NCBI GenBank assembly: GCA_035697545.1
Contig: DASSCT010000013.1
Span: 1 to 9,828 of the forward strand
From: JACDAN01 sp035697545
GTDB lineage: Bacteria > Actinomycetota > Thermoleophilia > Gaiellales > Gaiellaceae
Reading direction: 5' to 3'
Length of the DNA stretch: 9,828 bases
The notes below the pieces were generated by a model, which saw only the letters and a program-made list of their open reading frames with translations, ran no database searches and had not been told where the DNA came from. Positions 4,675-9,828 of the stretch are shown piece after piece. The translations under genes and the position numbers were made by a program. Numbering within the stretch: position 1 is the stretch's first letter; each line of letters begins with the position of its first letter.

Positions 4675-5625
4675 ATCGCCGCCTACATCGTCAAACGACT
4701 GTTCACGACGCTTCTCCTCGTCCTCGGGACAATGCTCGTCACCTTCGCGCTCATGCGCGGGATGGGAGGAACGCCGTTCTCGACCCCGCTCGAGCCGCAT
4801 TCCGGCGTCCCGCTTCCGGTCGAGCTCCAGCTCCGTGAGTTCTACAAGCTGGACGAGCCGTGGTTCGTGCAGTACCTGAACTACGTCAGGCACGTCTTCA
4901 CGTTCGAGTTCGGGCCCTCGCTGGTGCCGCCGGCCCGTTTCGGTGCCGAGAGAGGAAGCGTGGACGAGGTGATGAGGGAGAAGTTCCCCGTCACGCTGCA
5001 GCTCGCCGGGCTCGCGAGCATCTTCGCGGTCGTGCTCGGGATCCCGCTCGGGATCGCGGCCGCCCTGAAGCGGCGCTCCACGGTCGATTACCTCGCATCG
5101 GCGCTGGCCACGGGACTGCTCGTCGTCCCGATCTTCCTCTTCACCGCGCTCTTCGCTCGCTACCTCGTCTACGGCACCCACCACTTCCCGCTGGGCTGGG
5201 ACGACTGGCGCACGCGTCTGCTTGCGGCGTTCACGCTCTCGCTCGCTCCGATCGGATACGTCGCCCGGCTGATCCGAGCCGCGATGGTGGAGACCCTGCA
5301 GGAGGACTACGTGCGCGCGGCGCGCGCCAAGGGGCTGCGCGTGAAGCGCGTCGTCTTCGGGCACGTGCTCCGCAACTCCCTGACCCCGTTCCTGGCCGCC
5401 GCGGCTCCCACCATGGCGCTGCTCGTCACCGGCGCCTTCTTCGTCGAGCAGGCCTTCGGGATACCGGGTGCCGCCCAGGACCTGGTCGACTCGGCCGAGC
5501 GACGGGACTACCCGATGCTGATGGGCCTGACGGTGGCCGTCGTGATCGTGGTGGCCCTCGTGAACCTGGCCGCCGACATCGTCGCCGCCCTGCTCGATCC
5601 ACGAGTCCGCGAAGAGGTCACATGA
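4675..5625 (+). CDS. DppB/OppB-type ABC transporter permease (start uncertain)
   Basis: One of the two membrane subunits of a peptide/nickel-type ABC importer. From codon 4675 it is 316 residues, the usual size. The N-terminus, YIVKRLFTTLLLVLGTMLVT (4-23), is the conserved first helix of DppB-like permeases (normally 'MLRYILRRLL...'). A periplasmic stretch with the usual EFYKLDEPWFVQYLNYV pattern (55-71) follows, then helices at about 107-130, 141-160, 184-203, 241-257 and 283-307. The ATPase-coupling EAA loop is EDYVRAARAKGLRVKRVVFG (210-229). VEQAFGIPG (257-265) is another family signature. The frame is open only from 4675, and its upstream stop is at 4672. The first ATG (4732) would delete half of helix 1, so I start at ATC 4675, which has AGGA 8 nt upstream; CTG 4699 is another option and 4732 the conventional one. 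It overlaps the next permease by ATGA. The transported substrate is unknown. Confidence 0.85.
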   Translation: MAAYIVKRLFTTLLLVLGTMLVTFALMRGMGGTPFSTPLEPHSGVPLPVELQLREFYKLDEPWFVQYLNYVRHVFTFEFGPSLVPPARFGAERGSVDEVMREKFPVTLQLAGLASIFAVVLGIPLGIAAALKRRSTVDYLASALATGLLVVPIFLFTALFARYLVYGTHHFPLGWDDWRTRLLAAFTLSLAPIGYVARLIRAAMVETLQEDYVRAARAKGLRVKRVVFGHVLRNSLTPFLAAAAPTMALLVTGAFFVEQAFGIPGAAQDLVDSAERRDYPMLMGLTVAVVIVVALVNLAADIVAALLDPRVREEVT

Positions 5626-6482
5626 GACCCGTCTTTCGCCGTTTCCGGACGAACCGTCCGGCGCTCGTCTCCATGGCCGGCCTCGGGACTCTGGTCGCGT
5701 TCTGCATCCTCGCTCCGATCCTTTCGTCCCATGACCCCTACGCGCTCGACTTCACCCAGCAGAAGCATGGGCCGAGCGGCGAGCACTGGCTCGGGACCGA
5801 CTTCTTCGGACGCGACGTGCTCGTTCGCCTGGCGCTCGGCGGTCGGGCGTCGATGCTGATCGCGGTCGCCGCGCTGGCGGTCGCGGCGGTCATCGGCGTC
5901 CTCTACGGGTCGATCGCGGGCCTGGTCGGAGGACGGATCGACAACGTGATGATGCGTGTGCTCGACGGTGCGTTCGCCCTGCCGCGCTTCGCGATCCTCG
6001 TGAGCCTCGTCGCTGTTTTGGGCCGGCATGGCAGCACGTACTCGACGCTCGTCTTCGGGCTGGCCATTGTCAGCTGGATGACGACCGCTCGGCTCGTGCG
6101 GGGGGAGGTCGTCCGGCTCAAGCAGACCGAATACGTCAACGCCGCGCGGTCCCTGGGGGCGAAGCGGCTGCACCTCCTGCGCAAGCACATCGGCCCGAGC
6201 ACATTCGGGATCGTCACGATCGCAGTCTTTCTCGAGCTGCCCGGGCTCGTTCTGACGGAGGCGCTGGTGTCGGCACTGGGATTAGGGCCGAGCGCGGCCA
6301 CCTGGGGCAACATCGCCTGGCTCGGAATTCAGGAGGGACAGCTCTCCCACGTCGTCTACGTGAGCATGGGCCTCGCGATCTTCGCGATCTGCGCGAACTT
6401 CATCGCTGACGGGCTTCAGGAGGCGCTCGACCCGCGCGCAGAGCAGGCCATCCCAGAGTCGCGGCGGGGCCTTCTCGCCTAA
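5622..6482 (+). CDS. DppC/OppC-type ABC transporter permease
   Basis: A 286-residue partner permease of the preceding gene; together they would form the channel of a peptide/nickel-family importer in the cytoplasmic membrane. The N-terminal OppC_N region has helix 1 (15-34). The signature HWLGTDFFGRDVLVRLALGG (55-74) precedes helices at about 77-103, 120-136, 143-156, 196-216 and 244-262. The family's DNVMMRVLDGAFALPRFAIL (107-126) and the EAA loop with EYVNAARSLGAKRLHLLRKH (170-189) are intact. The usual LPN after this loop reads IGPS here. The ATG overlaps the previous gene's TGA as ATGA (5622-5625), with AGAGGT just upstream, so the two are translationally coupled. The TAA stop is 3 nt from the stop of the convergent regulator gene, leaving no room for a terminator. 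No binding protein or ATPase gene adjoins. Confidence 0.93.
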   Translation: MRPVFRRFRTNRPALVSMAGLGTLVAFCILAPILSSHDPYALDFTQQKHGPSGEHWLGTDFFGRDVLVRLALGGRASMLIAVAALAVAAVIGVLYGSIAGLVGGRIDNVMMRVLDGAFALPRFAILVSLVAVLGRHGSTYSTLVFGLAIVSWMTTARLVRGEVVRLKQTEYVNAARSLGAKRLHLLRKHIGPSTFGIVTIAVFLELPGLVLTEALVSALGLGPSAATWGNIAWLGIQEGQLSHVVYVSMGLAIFAICANFIADGLQEALDPRAEQAIPESRRGLLA

Positions 6483-6485
6483 GGG

Positions 6486-9400
6486 TCAGAAGCGGCGGGC
6501 CCGTTCGGCCGCGACCACGTTGCCCTTCTGCTCGTAGAGCTGAAGCGCCTCCAGCACGACCGAGCCCGCCTCACGCTCGTTAGTCCGCAGCACCTCCGCA
6601 AGGTCCATCAGCGCATCTGCGTGGAGGACGAGAAAGTCGGTCTCCGACGCAAGCGCCACTGCCTCCCTCGCGAGCGCCTCCGCGCGCTCAGAGTCGCCTT
6701 GCCGCGCGAGGAGCTTCGCCCGCACCGATCGCCACTGGACGCCGGCCGACAGATCATTCGGCGCGGTCACCCGCTCGCTCACCTCGCTCAGCTCGAGCGC
6801 TCGGTCGTCACGACCCTGGGCGTACAAGGCGTCGGCCAGCTTCGCCGCCAGGTCGGGAAAGTTCTGCATCTCGCCGATCTCCTCGAGGACGCCGTAGCCC
6901 CAGCTGAGCTCGCGCTCCGCCGCGGCGGGATCTCCCGCCAGCATCTCGACGATGCCGTACGTCTCGGCGGCGGATGCCGCAGTGACCCGCAGCCCTAGCT
7001 CCTGCACGAGCGCCTTGCTGGCGGCGACAAACTCCCTCGCTTCGTCGAAGTCGCCCGCCATGGCGTTGAGCCCGGCGAGCGCACGCAGCGCCGAGGCGCG
7101 GTTCCGCCGCTGCTGCTCCGGCTCCGCCAGGATCTCCTCGCAGACGCGAATCGCCTCCGGAACGGGCATCGGGCCGAAAAAGGCGGCGCCGACCGTGAGG
7201 TTGAGGATCTGCGCCTCGGTCCGAGCGTCCCCGGCGCGTCTCGCATGGTCGATCGCTCGCTCGAGCGCCTCGACCGTCGCCGCCGCCCGGCAGCGGAACC
7301 AGGGCGCCCACGCGAGCAGCTCCCAGGCCTTCGCCAGCAGGCGGTCGTCGCCGGCCTCCTCGAACGTCTTCACGAGCGGTTCGGCTTCGCGGACGACGTC
7401 CTTCGTCAGCTGAGGGTCGGTCAGGAGCCTCAAACGGAGGCGAATGACGTTCGCCCGGGCCTCGAGCACCTGATCCCCGTCGGCAGCGGCGCGCTGGATC
7501 ACCTCCTCGAGCACCTCCTCGGCACGCTCGAAATCACCGGTCTCCCGCAACGCTTCGCCGAGGTCTGCGAGCAGCTCGACCCGCCCGGCCGCGCCCGGCT
7601 CGAGCAACGCAGATGCACGTGAGAGCAGCCCGACGGCGGCGTGGAGGTCGCCGCGTTCATAGGCGCGGCGGCCGGCGGCCCCGAGCCGGGTAGAGGCGCG
7701 CCTCGCAAGCGCCCGGCCCTCGGCGTCGACCGGCCCGAGCTCAGCCCTGTACAGGTGGGCGCGCTCGAGGTGGTAGCCAACGATCTCCTCCTCGCCACCT
7801 TGCTCCTCGAGCCAGTTCCCGGCCCGCTCGTGCAGGTCGGCCCGCGCGAGCTTGGGCAGGGAGTCGTACGCGACCTCGAGCAGGAGCAGATGCCGGAAGC
7901 GAAAGACCTCGTCCTGCACCGGCCGGAGTAGCTCGCGCCGAACGAGGCTCTCGAGGGCGCCGCCGATTCCCGCCCATTCGTCCTTCGGGAAGAGCTCGAA
8001 AAGGGCCGGCCGGCGGAACTCGCGCCCGATCACCGACGCGCGCTGAAGCACCGACCGCTCGCTCGGATCCAGCCGCTCGAGCCGTGCGGCGAGCAGGGCG
8101 TGGATCGTCGGCGGGACGAGCAGCTCGTCCCCATGCTCCGACACCATCGCCAGCATCTGCTCGATAAAGAGCGGATTTCCCTCGGCGGCCGCGGCGATCC
8201 GGGCCCGAGTATCGTCGTCCAGGTCGACGCCGCCGAGCTGCATCAGCTCGTCGCTCTCCCGATGCGAGAGCGGCTCGAGGACGACGGAGCCGATATTCGT
8301 GCGGCCGCCGACCAAGCGCGGCCGCTCATCCACCACCTCCGGTCGGCCGAGACAAAGGAGCAGGATCGGGGAGGTGGTCGCCCACTCCGCGACGTGCTCG
8401 ACGAGGTCGAGGAACGTGGGCTCGGCCCAGTGCACGTCCTCGACCACCACCACAAGTGGACGCTGACGCGCGAGCGCCTCGAACAGCTTCCGCGTCGCCC
8501 AGAACGTCTCTTCGTTCGTGCTCGCCATGCCGTTCAGCCCGACCGCGCCGAGAACGCGCTCGGCGATCGCATCGGCCTCTTCGTTGTCCGCGAGCGCCTG
8601 TCCGAGGTCGCCGACGTCCTCGACGATCCCGCGGAGCGGCCAGAAGGTGATCCCTTCGCCGTAGGACGGGCAGTGACCCTGAAGCACCGTCGCATCGCCG
8701 CCGGCCGACAGGACCAGCTCGCGCGCCAGCCGCGACTTGCCGATCCCGGCGGCGCCGAGCACGGTGAAGAGCTGCGCGGCTCTGCCTTCAGCCGCGCGTT
8801 CGTACGCCTGTCGGAGCTGAGCGAGCTCCACGACGCGGCCGATCAGCGGCGTCTCGAGCCTGCGGGCATAGCCGGGCGCTTCCGCCTCGAGCTCGACCAG
8901 GCGCCACGCAGACTCATGCCCCGTCGCCTTCAGCGCACCCGGATCGACGCGCTCGACCCGCACCGCGTCGTGCACGAGCTCCTCGGTCTGGTCGTCGAGC
9001 AGAATCTCGCCCGGGTCGGCCGCCTGCTGCAGCCGCGCGGCCACAGTGACCGCGTCGCCGGCGACGAGCGTGTGCGCGGCCGTGTTCCCCGCCACGACCT
9101 CGCCGGTGTTGACGCCGGCACGCAGCGCGACGGCGACGTTCCAGTCACGCTCGAGCTCGAGGCTCAGGTCGCGGAGGGCGTCGCGAGCCTCGGACGCCGC
9201 CCGCACCGCGCGCAGCGCATCGTCCTCGTGGACGGCCGGCACGCCGAAGATTCCGATCACGCCGCCGGTCGTGGAAGCCTCGGTGCTCGCGCCGTGCCGC
9301 TCGAGCACCTCGGTCACCGTCTCGACCGCACGGGCCATCGGACGGCGGAGCGTCTCGGGATCGTGCGGCCCGCCGAGGCTGAGCACGTCCGCCGCGACGA

Positions 9401-9828
9401 CGGAGACCGTCTTCCGGATCTCGCCCCCGGCAGGCGCCTCCTCCCGCGGAGGGGCCACCATCTCCTCGCCGGGCCCAAGCTCGAGCGCCGGATCGTGCAT
9501 GAGCACCGCCCGCTCCAGCCGCTGCAGCGCCCGACCGGGCTCGAGCCCGAGCTCCTCCACGAGCACCTCGCGCGTCTCGTGATAAACGCGTAGCGCCTCG
9601 GCCTGGCGGCCCGAGCGGTAGAGCGCGACCATCAGCTGCGCTCGGAGCCGCTCGCGCAAAGGATGCTGCGCGACGAGCGCATCCAGTTCCGCGACGAGCT
9701 CGGCGTGGCGGCCGGTCGCAAGCTCGGCCTCGATCCGGTCCTCGGTTGCGGCCAGGCGCAGCTCCTCGAGCCTCGCGGACTCGGCACGCGCAAAGGGCGC
9801 GTCGCTGAAGTCGACGAGCGCCGGCCCG
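6486..9828 (-). CDS. AfsR-like BTAD / cyclase-homology / AAA ATPase / TPR regulator, 5'-truncated
   Basis: 1113 residues are visible; the N-terminus, probably a winged-helix DNA-binding domain of about 100-150 residues, lies beyond the right edge. Counting from the first full codon (9827): BTAD helical repeats at about 1-112, with RLRAQLMVALYRSGRQAEAL (60-79) and VYHETREVLVEELGLEPGRA (81-100). A class III nucleotide-cyclase-like domain at about 139-310 has DDALRAVRAA (202-211) and GVNTGEVVAG (238-247). A signalling ATPase at about 328-620 has Walker A GAAGIGKS (358-365) and Walker B VVVVED (459-464). TPR-like helical repeats run from about 700 to the end. Such proteins act as signal-integrating transcription activators in actinobacteria. 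The cyclase domain keeps the first metal Asp (D147) but has Gly at the second (G189), Ser at the purine-contacting Lys (S185) and Thr at the transition-state Asn (T261), so it is probably not catalytic. The frame is open to the window edge, so an internal start near 9659 is not needed. Its targets are unknown. Confidence 0.93.
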   Translation of the reverse strand, partial: GPALVDFSDAPFARAESARLEELRLAATEDRIEAELATGRHAELVAELDALVAQHPLRERLRAQLMVALYRSGRQAEALRVYHETREVLVEELGLEPGRALQRLERAVLMHDPALELGPGEEMVAPPREEAPAGGEIRKTVSVVAADVLSLGGPHDPETLRRPMARAVETVTEVLERHGASTEASTTGGVIGIFGVPAVHEDDALRAVRAASEARDALRDLSLELERDWNVAVALRAGVNTGEVVAGNTAAHTLVAGDAVTVAARLQQAADPGEILLDDQTEELVHDAVRVERVDPGALKATGHESAWRLVELEAEAPGYARRLETPLIGRVVELAQLRQAYERAAEGRAAQLFTVLGAAGIGKSRLARELVLSAGGDATVLQGHCPSYGEGITFWPLRGIVEDVGDLGQALADNEEADAIAERVLGAVGLNGMASTNEETFWATRKLFEALARQRPLVVVVEDVHWAEPTFLDLVEHVAEWATTSPILLLCLGRPEVVDERPRLVGGRTNIGSVVLEPLSHRESDELMQLGGVDLDDDTRARIAAAAEGNPLFIEQMLAMVSEHGDELLVPPTIHALLAARLERLDPSERSVLQRASVIGREFRRPALFELFPKDEWAGIGGALESLVRRELLRPVQDEVFRFRHLLLLEVAYDSLPKLARADLHERAGNWLEEQGGEEEIVGYHLERAHLYRAELGPVDAEGRALARRASTRLGAAGRRAYERGDLHAAVGLLSRASALLEPGAAGRVELLADLGEALRETGDFERAEEVLEEVIQRAAADGDQVLEARANVIRLRLRLLTDPQLTKDVVREAEPLVKTFEEAGDDRLLAKAWELLAWAPWFRCRAAATVEALERAIDHARRAGDARTEAQILNLTVGAAFFGPMPVPEAIRVCEEILAEPEQQRRNRASALRALAGLNAMAGDFDEAREFVAASKALVQELGLRVTAASAAETYGIVEMLAGDPAAAERELSWGYGVLEEIGEMQNFPDLAAKLADALYAQGRDDRALELSEVSERVTAPNDLSAGVQWRSVRAKLLARQGDSERAEALAREAVALASETDFLVLHADALMDLAEVLRTNEREAGSVVLEALQLYEQKGNVVAAERARRF

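Noticed and set aside
4633..5364. A 243-codon minus-strand open frame upstream of the sigma gene
   Set aside because: It is antisense to the permease, very rich in charged residues and without recognisable motifs. It also runs across the proposed sigma promoter.
4860..5621. Upstream extension of the second permease frame to 4860
   Set aside because: The added part is Arg/Ala-rich and out of frame with the real first permease. The ATG at 5622 with the ATGA overlap, AGAGGT and a family-typical N-terminus is the true start.
8100..9593. A 497-codon plus-strand open frame inside the regulator gene
   Set aside because: It is antisense to the conserved cyclase and ATPase domains, and its composition (Arg, His, Asp, Leu runs) is typical of a mirror frame. 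No ribosome binding site or motif supports it.
9657..9659. Start codon of the regulator gene at 9659
   Set aside because: This codon is TTG in the middle of the BTAD domain, and the frame continues with BTAD-like sequence to the window edge. The gene is truncated by the window and does not start here.

Overview
The window is high-GC bacterial DNA with closely packed genes, many GTG starts and 4-22 nt gene overlaps. The gene families (a very Glu/Arg/Ala-rich ScpA/ScpB pair next to lgt, an ECF sigma factor with a zinc-free anti-sigma partner, and an AfsR-like BTAD-cyclase-AAA-TPR regulator) point to an actinobacterium. Class Thermoleophilia (Gaiellales or Solirubrobacterales) is my best guess, but that is inference. 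I saw no tRNA, rRNA, CRISPR array, insertion sequence or phage gene. No gap between genes exceeds about 140 bases.

Region A, minus strand, about 1-2684, is a housekeeping cluster. In transcription order it holds a 67-residue helical protein of unknown function, lgt (prolipoprotein diacylglyceryl transferase), scpA, scpB (condensin partners of SMC) and the N-terminus of a SAM-dependent methyltransferase that runs off the left edge. lgt, scpA, scpB and the methyltransferase are separated by no more than 23 nt or overlap, so they probably form one operon. A GC-rich hairpin at about 2781-2819 separates this cluster from region B.

Region B, minus strand, 2822-4659, is a compact signalling module: an ECF sigma factor, its overlapping single-pass membrane anti-sigma partner, and a secreted, membrane-anchored YtkA/FixH-like beta-domain protein. 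The sigma gene and the YtkA-like gene are each preceded by the same element, GGAAC-N17-TGTAGA, identical at 21 of 28 positions. This looks like the sigma factor's own promoter, giving an autoregulated cell-envelope response with a built-in target gene. It is the most interesting signal here.

Region C, plus strand, about 4675-6482, encodes two DppB/DppC-type ABC transporter permeases that overlap by ATGA. No binding protein or ATPase is beside them. The first permease has no ATG, GTG or TTG that would preserve its first membrane helix. An ATC codon with a well-placed AGGA is the likeliest start.

Region D, minus strand, 6486 to the right edge, is one long 5'-truncated gene for a BTAD / class III cyclase-like / AAA ATPase / TPR regulator. 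The cyclase domain has lost a metal-binding Asp, the purine-contacting Lys and the transition-state Asn, so it is probably a catalytically dead sensor domain. The gene converges on the permease pair with only 3 nt between the stop codons.
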